From Flavobacteriaceae bacterium UBA3356 (GTDB lineage: Bacteria; Bacteroidota; Bacteroidia; Flavobacteriales; Flavobacteriaceae), in the NCBI GenBank assembly GCA_002360635.1, contig DEQW01000006.1, positions 214,135 through 278,134 of the forward strand: DNA of 64,000 bases. The letters are read 5' to 3'. Each line of letters starts with the position of its first letter. The first letter of the stretch is position 1. The notes beneath the pieces were generated by a model that saw only the letters and a program-made list of their open reading frames with translations, did no database searches and had not been told where the DNA came from. Position numbers and translations under genes: made by a program. Below are positions 9,601-16,021 of this stretch, piece by piece.

Positions 9601-9906
9601 ATTAATGCAGCCGAGTATATTGGAGCTGGGGATGATGTAGGCTCTTTAGAAAAAGGGAAAATGGCAGATTTAATTGTGCTAACAGATAACCCATTAGACG
9701 ATATTGAAAACACGCAAAGTATAGAAATGGTAATGGTGAATGGACGCCTATACGATGCAAACACCTTAAACGAGATTGGTAACCATCCAAAAGAACGAGC
9801 GCCATTTTGGTGGGAAAATAACAAGTACAATCAAGCTTTTCCTTGGCATCAAGAAACCGAAAGTTTTATGAGAGGTGGTTGTGGATGTCACGTAGGCCAT
9901 CAATAA
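6610..9906 (+). CDS. Secreted amidohydrolase with TolB-like beta-propeller N-terminus
   Basis: A large (1098-residue) exported protein with a signal peptide at 1-18 ending in LTLHAQ. Residues of about 55-620 contain PD40/WD40-like propeller repeats (DVSPDGQTIVFD, RFSPDGKKISFTSD, RFSPDGKHIVFV). From about 655 it becomes a metal-dependent amidohydrolase: the HxH metal motif lies in MVDAHAHVG near 720-724, GVEHN and MGAHGQLQG follow, and the domain closes with GKMADLIVLTDNPL. Such fusions occur in Bacteroidota and Gammaproteobacteria and are thought to act on peptides or cyclic amides in the periplasm; the substrate is unknown. The extreme C-terminus, GGCGCHVGH, is unusually rich in Cys and His. 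Four bases separate it from the next gene. Confidence 0.88.
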   Translation: MRYFLSLILISCTLTLHAQKKDKDKKEETKWDVSSPGKDFNYKTHSFTTNEGTWMNLDVSPDGQTIVFDMLGDIYKMPITGGKATAIRTGIPFEVQPRFSPDGKKISFTSDAGGGDNIWIMNTDGSDAKQITDEDFRLLNNAVWMPDGDYLIARKHFTSGRSLGAGEMWQYHITGGKGLQLTKRKNDQQDVNEPFVSPDGKYLYYSEDMYPGGNFQYNKDPNSQIYVIKRYNFETGDTETITGGPGGAARPVLSPNGKKLAFVKRVREKSVLYLHNLETGEEWPVYDKLTKDQQEAWAIFGVYPNFSWMPNNTELVFWSEGKINKLNTETQQLTNIPFTADVKIDIAERVHFTNKVEEETFTPKVIRHAVTSPNGKIVIFNALGALYKKELPNGSPQRITNGTDFEFEPRFSPDGKHIVFVTWNDLEKGAIFKVSTSGGTPIKLTQEKAIYRTPSYSQDGKHIVFRKEKGNTDQGFTFTKKPGIYTMDSSGNNEKFVTEKGEYPMFNKNGDRIFLQTGGTYFGNLTKKLISVNLQGNDEKEHIKSEYANRLVPSPDNKWIAFTHLHKAYVAPLVLNGQTIDLDNKSKSVPVSQIAKDAGINLHWSPDSKKIMWTLGDEYFSNELKNRFTFLPGSSEEIPEMTLEGTKIGLTAPVDSPSGKIAFTNARIITMNGDKVIENGTIVINENKIEAIGEASKIKVPNDVKVYDAKGKTIMPGMVDAHAHVGAFRYGLTTQQNWQLMANLAFGVTTSHDPSANTETVFSISELLKAGKLTGPRLYSTGFILYGADGDFKAVINNLEDAKSSIRRTKAFGAKSVKSYNQPRREQRQQVLQAAREQGINVVPEGGSTFFHNISMVIDGHTGVEHNIPVAPVYKDILEVWGKSNVGYTPTLIVNYGGLNGEYYYYQRDNVWENEKLLQFTPRRIVDSRSRHRTMVPEKEYENGHILVSETAKKLSDAGVKVNMGAHGQLQGLGAHWETWMLKQGGMTNLEALKTATINAAEYIGAGDDVGSLEKGKMADLIVLTDNPLDDIENTQSIEMVMVNGRLYDANTLNEIGNHPKERAPFWWENNKYNQAFPWHQETESFMRGGCGCHVGHQ

Positions 9907-9909
9907 ATT

Positions 9910-10206
9910 ATGAACGTAAGAGCCTATTGGCAATTTTATAAAGATATTTTCCCCTTTATAGCAGCATTTGGGATAGTCTGTGCTATCGCGACCGATGTAC
10001 TTTGGGCTTTTGCCCTTTTTTGTACCATAGGTTTGTTGTTTGGTTTTTTAGGTTTTCAGGTTTTTAAGAAGGGTGAATATTATTTTTATTACAACTTAGG
10101 AATTACCAAATGGAACTTACTAAAGATCAGTTTTTTTATTAATTTACTTATCGCAATTCCACTGTTTTCAATTTTATTAACCTGTTTTTTTATCATCCTT
10201 TTATAG
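9910..10206 (+). CDS. Small membrane protein, former partner of an ABC ATPase
   Basis: A 98-residue protein with about three hydrophobic segments: IFPFIAAFGIVCAIA, LWAFALFCTIGLLFGFLGFQ, and a C-terminal SFFINLLIAIPLFSILLTCF. A basic/aromatic patch, KKGEYYFYYNLGITKWNLLK, lies between them. Small proteins of this shape stand next to an ABC ATPase gene in flavobacteria, and an ATPase remnant indeed follows immediately, overlapping its 3' end. The gene lies 3 bp after the amidohydrolase stop, so it is cotranscribed. The last ten codons run over seven consecutive T (10185-10191); a -1 slip there would lead straight into the ATPase frame. Function unknown; it may be a non-functional relic without its partner. 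Confidence 0.7.
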   Translation: MNVRAYWQFYKDIFPFIAAFGIVCAIATDVLWAFALFCTIGLLFGFLGFQVFKKGEYYFYYNLGITKWNLLKISFFINLLIAIPLFSILLTCFFIILL

Positions 10207-10523
10207 CCACATTAACTCATAAAAAAGTTGGAGAACTTTCACACGGAGAACGCAAGTTTTTTGAAACGATTTTAATTAGCCATTTGCCGCATCCGTTTCT
10301 TATGTTAGACGAACCTTTTTCTATGTTAGAACCGCTTCAAACGAAAGCATTAAAAGAATTTTTACTGAAAATTTCAGAAACAAAAGGCATTATTATCACT
10401 GATCATTATTATACCGATGTGTTAGACATTACCACGAAAAACATTATCCTAAAAGATGGTAAAAGTATTGAAATACACTCTATTGAAGATTTGAAGAAAA
10501 ACGAGTACCTTTCTAAAAACTAA
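10188..10523 (+). pseudogene. 5'-truncated ABC transporter ATP-binding protein
   Basis: The frame is open from 10143 and shows clear ABC ATPase similarity from about 10188: the signature motif LSHGERKFFE, Walker B FLMLDEPFSM, and the switch histidine in IIITDHYYTDVL. The whole N-terminal half, with the Walker A P-loop and Q-loop, is absent, and no start codon precedes the signature motif. The first ATG (10284) would give a 79-residue stub starting just before Walker B. The normal length for the family is about 200 residues or more. I read this as the 3' remnant of a gene whose 5' part was deleted at the junction with the upstream membrane-protein gene. A frameshifted fusion through the T7 run at 10185-10191 is possible but would still lack a P-loop. 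Confidence 0.82.
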
Positions 10524-10528
10524 TCAAA

Positions 10529-11599
10529 ATGAAAAAGCTAATCTTATTGTTTTCAATTTTAGCAGCTTTTAGCAGTTGTGAAAATAAAGTTGAAACTAAA
10601 ACAGAACAGGAAACAAAACCAGTTGTTTCAGAAACTGACTACCTATCTTTTACAGATAAGGACGATCAATTTACCGGCGGTATTAAAATGATTCCTATAG
10701 AAACACCAAAAGGAACGTTTAATGTCTGGACCAAGCAAACAGGCAACAATCCAAAAATAAAAGTATTGTTATTGCACGGCGGCCCCGGAATGACACACGA
10801 AATTTATGAGTGTTTTGACGGCTACTTTCCGCAGGAAGGAATTGAATATTATTACTACGATCAATTAGGCAGTTACTACAGCGACCAACCAGACGACAAA
10901 AGCCTTTGGAAAACCGAACGCTTTGTTGAAGAAGTTGAGCAAGTGCGAAAAGCATTGGGTCTAAACAGTGATAACTTCTTTTTATTTGGACAATCGTGGG
11001 GCGGTATTTTAGCAATGGAATACGCTTTAAAATACCAGGAAAACCTGAAGGGACTAATCGTTTCAAATATGGTTCCTTCCATTCCCGATTATATGAAATA
11101 TAATGAAGAGGTTTTAGCACCTCAGCTAGATTCTACCGTTTTGAAAAAGATTATGCAATATGAAGCTGCTGAAGATTATAGTAATGAAGAGTACCTGAAT
11201 TTAATTATAGAAAATTATTACCCAAAACATGTAATCCGCATGCCTATGGAAGAATGGCCTAATTCTCTAAAAAGAGGCTTTAATCATTTAAATCCAGATG
11301 TGTATGTAACCATGCAAGGACCAAGTGAATTTGGAATAAAAGGAGATGCCACTTTAAAAGATTGGGATATAAAAGACCGTGCGCAAGAAATTACTGTCCC
11401 CACACTTTCAATAGGCGCTACATATGACACAATGAACCCTGAAGAAATGAAATGGCTCGCCAATAATGTTAAAAACGGTAGGTTCCATCTCTGCCCCGAC
11501 GGAAGCCATCTTTCGCAATACGATGACCAAGAAGTTTTCTTTCAAGGATTAATTCAGTTTATACAGGATGTTGATTCTGGAAGTTTCAAAAAAGGATAA
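10529..11599 (+). CDS. Proline iminopeptidase-like alpha/beta hydrolase lipoprotein (S33)
   Basis: A 356-residue alpha/beta hydrolase of the prolyl aminopeptidase family, which releases N-terminal proline from peptides. It starts with a lipoprotein signal whose lipobox ends at Cys18 (AAFSSC), so it is envelope-anchored rather than cytoplasmic like classical PIP. Catalytic features: the oxyanion motif LLHGGPGMTHE near residue 76, nucleophile Ser156 in GQSWGG, the acid in IGATYDTMNPE, and His in DGSHLSQYDD. It begins 5 bp after the ABC remnant and ends in a strong terminator, so it probably shares the amidohydrolase transcript. Together with the other secreted peptidases nearby it fits peptide scavenging. 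Confidence 0.9.
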   Translation: MKKLILLFSILAAFSSCENKVETKTEQETKPVVSETDYLSFTDKDDQFTGGIKMIPIETPKGTFNVWTKQTGNNPKIKVLLLHGGPGMTHEIYECFDGYFPQEGIEYYYYDQLGSYYSDQPDDKSLWKTERFVEEVEQVRKALGLNSDNFFLFGQSWGGILAMEYALKYQENLKGLIVSNMVPSIPDYMKYNEEVLAPQLDSTVLKKIMQYEAAEDYSNEEYLNLIIENYYPKHVIRMPMEEWPNSLKRGFNHLNPDVYVTMQGPSEFGIKGDATLKDWDIKDRAQEITVPTLSIGATYDTMNPEEMKWLANNVKNGRFHLCPDGSHLSQYDDQEVFFQGLIQFIQDVDSGSFKKG

Positions 11600-11600
11600 A

Positions 11601-11627
11601 AAAAAGGCCCCAATAATGGGGCCTTTT
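11601..11627. terminator. Bidirectional intrinsic terminator
   Basis: AAAAGGCCCC / GGGGCCTTTT hairpin with an AATAAT loop between the convergent hydrolase and fasciclin genes. Confidence 0.88.
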
Positions 11628-11650
11628 CTTAAATATTATATGATGAACGA

Positions 11651-12271
11651 TTATCCTTTTGGCATAATTACTTTATCAATAACGTGAACAACACCGTTAG
11701 ATGCATCCACATCTGCAGTTACAACTGTTGCCTTATTACCTTTGGCATCTTCAATCATAACGTTTCCATCTTTTACAGATAAAATAATATTTTCACCCTG
11801 TAAGGTAGTTACACGGTATTTATTGTCATTATCATTTATAGCTTTAACCAAAGCATCAGCTTTCCATTCACCGGAAACAACGTGATATTTTAATAACCCT
11901 TGAAGTTGAGTTTTGTTTTCATCCATCATTAAATTATCTAATGATTTTTTTGGCACAGCTTCAAAAGCAGTGTTTGTCGGTGCAAATACAGTATACTCAC
12001 CTTCTTCCATAAATGTTTGAGCTAACCCAGCTTGCTTTAGTGCAGAAACTAATGTAGATAGGTTTTCATTACCCATAGCTTTAGATGCAATCGTGTTTTG
12101 TTCAAACTCTTTTTGAGCCATCATAGCTTCTTCCTCAGCCTTTTTCTGAGCTTCCATTTCCATTTTTTCAGCTTCAGCTTTTGCTTCGGCTTCTTTCTTT
12201 TTACCGTCATTACATGCTGTAAACAACATTGTTGCTACTGCAAGTGACATAATAATTGATTTAAATTTCAT
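11651..12271 (-). CDS. Fasciclin-domain lipoprotein
   Basis: A lipoprotein of 206 residues if started at the ATG at 12271. That start gives a standard signal, MKFKSIIMSLAVATMLFTAC, with the lipobox Cys at 20. A longer frame reaches 12319, but a perfect -7 promoter box lies at 12305-12298, so the longer start would be upstream of the transcript. After the Cys comes a charged, Ala/Glu/Lys-rich helical spacer. One fasciclin (FAS1) domain follows, with YTVFAPTNTAFEAVP and the closing motif GVVHVIDKVIMP. FAS1 domains mediate adhesion in eukaryotes; in bacteria the role is mostly unknown, probably cell-surface. Monocistronic. Confidence 0.92.
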   Translation of the reverse strand: MKFKSIIMSLAVATMLFTACNDGKKKEAEAKAEAEKMEMEAQKKAEEEAMMAQKEFEQNTIASKAMGNENLSTLVSALKQAGLAQTFMEEGEYTVFAPTNTAFEAVPKKSLDNLMMDENKTQLQGLLKYHVVSGEWKADALVKAINDNDNKYRVTTLQGENIILSVKDGNVMIEDAKGNKATVVTADVDASNGVVHVIDKVIMPKG

Positions 12272-12297
12272 AACGTTGATTTTTGTTTTGTTTGTAA

Positions 12298-12305
12298 CAA
12301 AGATA
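12298..12305 (-). promoter_or_regulatory. -7 box of the fasciclin gene
   Basis: The minus strand reads TATCTTTG, an exact TAnnTTTG match, 26 nt before the ATG at 12271. It decides the choice of start codon. No clear TTG -33 element is visible. Confidence 0.6.
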
Positions 12306-12382
12306 ACACTGAGTTTCATAAGGTTGTATTAAACCTCCTTAATTTTAAGTTAAATATTTAGCATATTAATAGCTTAGCGAAC

Positions 12383-12441
12383 TTTATCAAATAGTTATTT
12401 TATTAAAAAAACTTGATAAACTTGTAAAAGTTGTATATTTA
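12383..12441 (+). promoter_or_regulatory. Promoter with overlapping inverted repeat upstream of BON-LysM gene
   Basis: TTG at 12413-12415, an 18-nt spacer and TATATTTA at 12434-12441 make a plausible promoter. The -33 TTG is part of an 8-bp inverted repeat, TTTATCAA (12383-12390) / TTGATAAA (12413-12420), separated by 22 bp. This could be an operator or only AT-rich coincidence. Confidence 0.4.
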
Positions 12442-12468
12442 AAAGCACATTTATAAAAATTATAGAAA

Positions 12469-12846
12469 ATGGTAAAAGCTAAGTATCAAAATGTTTTGGA
12501 TTTAGGCGAAAAATTAAAAATCCAAAATGGTGATGTAAAAGAAGAAAACGGGAAACTAAAAATTTGGGGTACCGCAAATACCCAATATGATAAAGACCGT
12601 TTGTGGGATGAAATTAAAAAGTCTGGTGGTGAAAACCCACAGGATATTGAAGCAGACATTAAAGTAGCAGATAAAAATGCGTATGCCTACCACACAGTTG
12701 AGAAAGGCGAATCGCTCAGTAAAATTTCAAAAAAATACTACGGTGATCCTATGAAATACAATAAGATTTTTGAAGCTAACCGCAATATATTAGATAATCC
12801 AGATGTAATACATCCTGGACAAGAACTCGAAATACCTAACAAGTAG
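12469..12846 (+). CDS. BON-LysM domain protein (Kbp/YgaU-like)
   Basis: A 125-residue protein without signal peptide. Residues 1-60 resemble a BON domain (KLKIWGTANTQYDKDRLWDEI). Residues of about 72-123 are a LysM domain with YHTVEKGESLSKISKKYYGD and an ending of VIHPGQELEIP. The same arrangement is found in E. coli Kbp (YgaU), a cytoplasmic potassium-sensing protein induced by osmotic stress, and the missing export signal agrees with a cytoplasmic location rather than peptidoglycan binding. The potassium role is inferred from family resemblance. Own promoter upstream, terminator downstream. Confidence 0.88.
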   Translation: MVKAKYQNVLDLGEKLKIQNGDVKEENGKLKIWGTANTQYDKDRLWDEIKKSGGENPQDIEADIKVADKNAYAYHTVEKGESLSKISKKYYGDPMKYNKIFEANRNILDNPDVIHPGQELEIPNK

Positions 12847-12871
12847 ACTCTCCCATATTAATTCAAAACCG

Positions 12872-12901
12872 GCTACCTATTCTTTATGGGTAGCTTTTTT
12901 G
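12872..12901 (+). terminator. Intrinsic terminator of the BON-LysM gene
   Basis: GCTACC / GGTAGC stem followed by a T-run. Confidence 0.75.
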
Positions 12902-12925
12902 TTTAGAACAAGAATAAATTTCTAC

Positions 12926-12933
12926 TATTTTTA
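12926..12933 (+). promoter_or_regulatory. -7 box 4 nt before the TauE-like start codon
   Basis: TATTTTTA followed by AGGT and the ATG at 12938. The spacing implies transcription beginning at or next to the start codon. The same TATnTTTAAGGT arrangement precedes the VWA gene and, with 5 nt, the MscS gene. Confidence 0.5.
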
Positions 12934-12937
12934 AGGT

Positions 12938-13699
12938 ATGGAAATAATCAATTCTCTTTCCCCTTATTTACTCGTTGGACTCTTTTTTTTAGGAGCAGCT
13001 GCCTTTACACTTTCTACTATTAGTGGTGGTGGCGGAGCTTTAATGCAGATACCGATTCTCAATTTTTTAATCGGAACTTCACAAACTGCTCCCGTTATTA
13101 ATTTGGGTACTTTTATTAGTCGCCCAACACGTATTATTATCTTCTGGAAGCACATTGTATGGAAGGTGTTTTGGTTTTATGTTCCTTCGGCTATGATTGG
13201 TGCCGTTCTCGCTGCCTGGCTTTTTGCTGAAGTGAAGATTTATTGGGTACAAATTATCGTCGGACTATTTTTAGTAAGCACCTTTTTTCAATATCGCTTC
13301 GGAAAAAAGGAACGTTCTTTTGAAGTAAAACTTTGGTATTTTATCCCTCTTGGCTTCTTTATCTCCATAATAGGAACCCTAACCGGCGGAATGGGACCAA
13401 TATTAAACCCATTTCTACTTAATGCAGGTATTGATAAAGAATCTCTCGTAGGAACCAAAGCCGCACAGTCTTTCTTTTTGGGTATTGCACAAATAGGCAG
13501 TTATGCTTTTTTTGGTTTATTGACCGATGAGCTTTGGGTTTACGGAATTGCAATGGGACTAGGTGCCATCGTAGGTAACCTCATCGGTAAATGGTTGTTA
13601 CAGCGTATGAGCAAACTCGCCTTTAGAAAATGGGTGATCGCCATTATGGTGATTAGTGGGGTGGTTTTAATAGTAAAAGCTATGTCTGAAATATTATAG
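12938..13699 (+). CDS. TauE/SafE family sulfite/sulfonate exporter-like permease
   Basis: A 253-residue polytopic membrane protein with seven or eight hydrophobic helices. It shows the TauE/SafE halves: an N-terminal GGGGALMQIPILNFLIG after a helix with TISGG, and a second GTLTGGMGPILNPFLLN repeat near residue 150. The family moves sulfite, sulfonates or related organic anions; the substrate here is unknown. It stands alone between a terminator and the interrupted lipoprotein gene on the opposite strand, with no sulfur-metabolism neighbours. Start chosen at the only ATG preceding the first helix. Confidence 0.88.
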   Translation: MEIINSLSPYLLVGLFFLGAAAFTLSTISGGGGALMQIPILNFLIGTSQTAPVINLGTFISRPTRIIIFWKHIVWKVFWFYVPSAMIGAVLAAWLFAEVKIYWVQIIVGLFLVSTFFQYRFGKKERSFEVKLWYFIPLGFFISIIGTLTGGMGPILNPFLLNAGIDKESLVGTKAAQSFFLGIAQIGSYAFFGLLTDELWVYGIAMGLGAIVGNLIGKWLLQRMSKLAFRKWVIAIMVISGVVLIVKAMSEIL

Positions 13700-13732
13700 A
13701 TATTAGTAAAAAACCTATTTACCTACTTTAAA

Positions 13733-14287
13733 TCATTCTTCTAACTTACTTAATTGAAGACCCGCTATGAGATCCCAAAGCTCCTCGGAACTTGTAGCTT
13801 TACTTTTTACCGATACTCCATACCTATCCTTGTAAAGAAACCTTATTAAGTACTGTTTAGTAGCATTTAAATACTCTTCACGAGCATTTACACCATTATA
13901 TTCCAAAGTTTTTTCATACCCAAAAGAACTTTCATGGTTCAGTTCCTTTTCTGCAAATTCACGATGTTGACGTATTTCATTATGTCCTTTTTCGGTACTG
14001 CCATCTATAATGTTAATGGGTACTTTTACGTCTCCTTTTTCATATCGAAGGGACGCAGAGTATAAATTATTGTTGCCAAAAGGGTTGGCTTCATAATAAG
14101 TAAGGGTTTATCCATTTACTTGTTTGGGTGGCAACCAACCCTGCCAAGGTTCTTTAGCAATGGGCAAAGTTGTTTTTTCACCGCTCTGTTCTATTCTATC
14201 TTCTTGCTTGGCCTCTTGTTTTTCCTTATCGCCAAAACCACAGGAAGTGAAGATTATAATCATCGTTAATACTAAGAAGTTTCTCAT
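13733..14287 (-). pseudogene. Lipoprotein gene interrupted by an in-frame stop codon
   Basis: On the minus strand an ATG at 14287 opens a frame with a lipoprotein signal, MRNFLVLTMIIIFTSC (lipobox Cys16). It runs 59 codons, hits TAA at 14110-14108, and then stays open in the same frame for 124 more codons to TGA at 13733. Both halves look like coding sequence: segments such as YYEANPFGNNNLYSASLRYEKG and ELWDLIAGLQLS read naturally. Total length without the stop would be 184 residues. A single change (for example AAA to TAA) would explain it, so this is either a very recent pseudogene or a base error. I do not recognise the family. It lies 36 bp downstream of the secreted protein gene 14324-15028, probably as its operon partner. 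Confidence 0.8.
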
Positions 14288-14323
14288 AATTATATTAATT
14301 AAGGATTATTATTTTAATTAAGA

Positions 14324-15028
14324 TTATCCCCCACAACCAAGGGCTTCCATCTTTTGGCCAATTTCTAGGGATTTACCTAGTACAAATTCAGGATGGAAAT
14401 GTGCTATTAAAAAAGAGATAAAAGACCCAAATGGATTATCACCGTTTTCATTATATAATGTTCTAAAAGGGCCGTATAACAATTCGTGAATCCATGTTTT
14501 TAGGTTTTTTATTACCGGGCGGGTTTCCGGTCCAAAAGTATCTATATCGGTCATGTATAGCTTGTAAAGCTCCCTGCTTAACTCACCTATCTCTTCATCG
14601 CCTGCGTTGGCCATCCCTTCTGGGCAATACATTATTGTGGTAGAACTGGCTATTGCCAAAAGTTGCATGCCGTACATGTCGTATTTTAACTTACAAGCAG
14701 AAATATCTTCTGTTTCTTGATTAAGTATTTCAAGATGGTACACATATGCCGACATCATGTAGATGCATTTCATTTGTGAATCCCATTCATTGAATGCATC
14801 AAGATTCTTTTTTTCTTCTTCCAGAAACTTCTTAAGGTTTTCCATAAATTCCCTTTGTTCCTCAGTCGGTTCTGGTACGTTTTCTTGATTTTCAGCTGTA
14901 TGCTCTTCTCCATATGCCCCTTCTTCCGCATTTTGCTGAATAGCTTCCAAAATATTTATTTGTGAAGAAGCATTTGGGCTTATTAAACACAAAGTAAATA
15001 AAGACAATAAAAACAGTAAATTTTTCAT
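14324..15028 (-). CDS. Secreted protein of unknown function
   Basis: A 234-residue exported protein with a signal peptide at about 1-22 (LFTLCLISPNASSQ). An acidic, Glu/Asn-rich stretch follows (about 30-75), then a helical domain. Its five later cysteines (MKCIYMM, SACKLKY, MYCPEG, and GCGG at the very C-terminus) may form disulfides. I recognise no family. It is probably the first gene of a two-gene unit with the interrupted lipoprotein gene. The 292-bp region upstream (15029-15320) holds only a 9-bp hairpin at 15230-15251 and the hsp20 terminator. Confidence 0.65.
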   Translation of the reverse strand: MKNLLFLLSLFTLCLISPNASSQINILEAIQQNAEEGAYGEEHTAENQENVPEPTEEQREFMENLKKFLEEEKKNLDAFNEWDSQMKCIYMMSAYVYHLEILNQETEDISACKLKYDMYGMQLLAIASSTTIMYCPEGMANAGDEEIGELSRELYKLYMTDIDTFGPETRPVIKNLKTWIHELLYGPFRTLYNENGDNPFGSFISFLIAHFHPEFVLGKSLEIGQKMEALGCGG

Positions 15029-15229
15029 TACAGTACAATTTTACGATGTCTCTATATATTGAATTTTTTAATAAAGCTTCATCACAAAAAGACACCTAAT
15101 TACAATTGCCAATGTAAGCGAAGCCTTTAGAAATAAGTTGCAGATATGTTTCTATTGCTTGTAATTATGTAACATGTTTATTTTAATGTTTCACCGTTAA
15201 ATATGAGGTTTTCAAAAAGTATGAAAAGA

Positions 15230-15251
15230 CGTGTTTTCAAAAGAAAACACG
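15230..15251. other. Perfect 9-bp hairpin in intergenic region
   Basis: CGTGTTTTC / GAAAACACG with an AAAA loop, about 25 bp beyond the hsp20 terminator. On the minus strand the flank is T-rich, so it may be a second, back-up terminator for hsp20. Confidence 0.4.
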
Positions 15252-15276
15252 GTAATATTTTAAAAACAAGCCATAA

Positions 15277-15304
15277 AAAAAGACCGCAACTTGCGGCCTC
15301 TTTT
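15277..15304 (-). terminator. Intrinsic terminator of hsp20
   Basis: CCGC / GCGG core stem extended by AAAGA / TCTTT with a short bulge. On the minus strand it is followed by a run of seven T. Confidence 0.75.
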
Positions 15305-15320
15305 AAACTTAATTTTTTAC

Positions 15321-15803
15321 CTAAGAAATCTCAATCGATCTCGCCGGTTTTTTCTTGGCTTCTTCCCGTTTGGGTAGCTCAATGTGTAAAATACCCTCGT
15401 TATATTTGGCTTGTATCTTGCTATCGTCAACAGATTCAGGCAAGGTAAAGCTCCGTTTAAAAGAGGAGTAACCAAATTCCCTACGGGTATAATTGTCCTC
15501 TTTTTCTTCGTCTTCTATTTCCATATCAGAAGAAATGGTCAAGACTTGGTTATCGATCTCTATATTGAAATCGTCTTTTTTCATTCCCGGTGAAGCCAGT
15601 TGTACTTCATAGGCGTCATCGGTTTCTGAAATATTAACTTTAGGAAGGCTCAAGCCAGTGTTAAAATTCGATTGGAAAACACTTGGCAGGTCGTTGTTTA
15701 GTAATTCGTCCATCCAGGAAGACCAAGTTGGAAACGTACCTGAAAGTCCTGCATTTGTATTTGCCAAACTTCTTTTTTTCGGTGATTTCATTAGCGTTGT
15801 CAT
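15321..15803 (-). CDS. Small heat-shock protein (Hsp20/alpha-crystallin family)
   Basis: A 160-residue ATP-independent holdase chaperone. Residues of about 53-145 form the alpha-crystallin domain: LPKVNISETDDAYEVQLASPGMKKDDFNIEI at its start and the conserved AKYNEGILHIELPK near the end. A variable N-terminal arm (MTTLMKSPKK...) and a short C-terminal tail with the RSIEIS motif flank it. The frame extends to a TTG at 15809, but the ATG at 15803 is preferred. A sigma-54-type promoter lies 47-62 bp upstream. The gene has its own terminator. Confidence 0.95.
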   Translation of the reverse strand: MTTLMKSPKKRSLANTNAGLSGTFPTWSSWMDELLNNDLPSVFQSNFNTGLSLPKVNISETDDAYEVQLASPGMKKDDFNIEIDNQVLTISSDMEIEDEEKEDNYTRREFGYSSFKRSFTLPESVDDSKIQAKYNEGILHIELPKREEAKKKPARSIEIS

Positions 15804-15849
15804 GATCAAAAAATTTTAAGTTCAACATTAATTAATTTGTTGTTAATAC

Positions 15850-15865
15850 TGCAAATTGTTTGCCA
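15850..15865 (-). promoter_or_regulatory. Sigma-54 (RpoN) promoter of hsp20
   Basis: The minus strand reads TGGCAAACAATTTGCA: the -24 GG and -12 GC are separated by exactly ten bases, with the TGGCA and TTGCA contexts of the RpoN consensus. The predicted start of transcription is near 15839, giving a leader of about 36 nt. Sigma-54 promoters need an activator ATPase, and candidate upstream sites are present. Confidence 0.75.
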
Positions 15866-15951
15866 TGAACAAACTAAATTAAATTTATCTGTCCAATTAA
15901 ACCATTTTTAACAAAAAGAATGTATGTTTTGCAGTAAATGCAACTTAAGTC

Positions 15952-15995
15952 TGTCATTTTTTCAATAAAATTCATTCTGAAAAGTCATTTTGACA
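15952..15995 (-). promoter_or_regulatory. Candidate enhancer sites for a sigma-54 activator
   Basis: A palindromic site, GTCATTTTGAC (15984-15994), and a degenerate copy, GTCATTTTTTC (15953-15963), lie about 150 and 119 bp upstream of the predicted start. They are 31 bp, or three helical turns, apart. This spacing and distance suit a bacterial enhancer-binding protein. Confidence 0.5.
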
Positions 15996-16021
15996 TTTCC
16001 GGACTTCAGTTCAAAGAGCCA

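Noticed and set aside
10284..10523. 79-residue gene starting at the first ATG
   Set aside because: It starts just before Walker B; the homologous frame begins earlier at the ABC signature, so this is a truncated ATPase, not a small gene.
12272..12319. 16-residue N-terminal extension of the fasciclin protein
   Set aside because: It lies across and upstream of a perfect -7 promoter box and would hide the lipoprotein signal.
14124..14321. 65-residue plus-strand ORF
   Set aside because: Antisense to the interrupted lipoprotein gene; the minus-strand frame has a lipoprotein signal and better coding character.
15203..15448. 81-residue plus-strand ORF at the hsp20 3' end
   Set aside because: It runs through a hairpin and the hsp20 terminator and then antisense to hsp20 codons; no protein features of its own.
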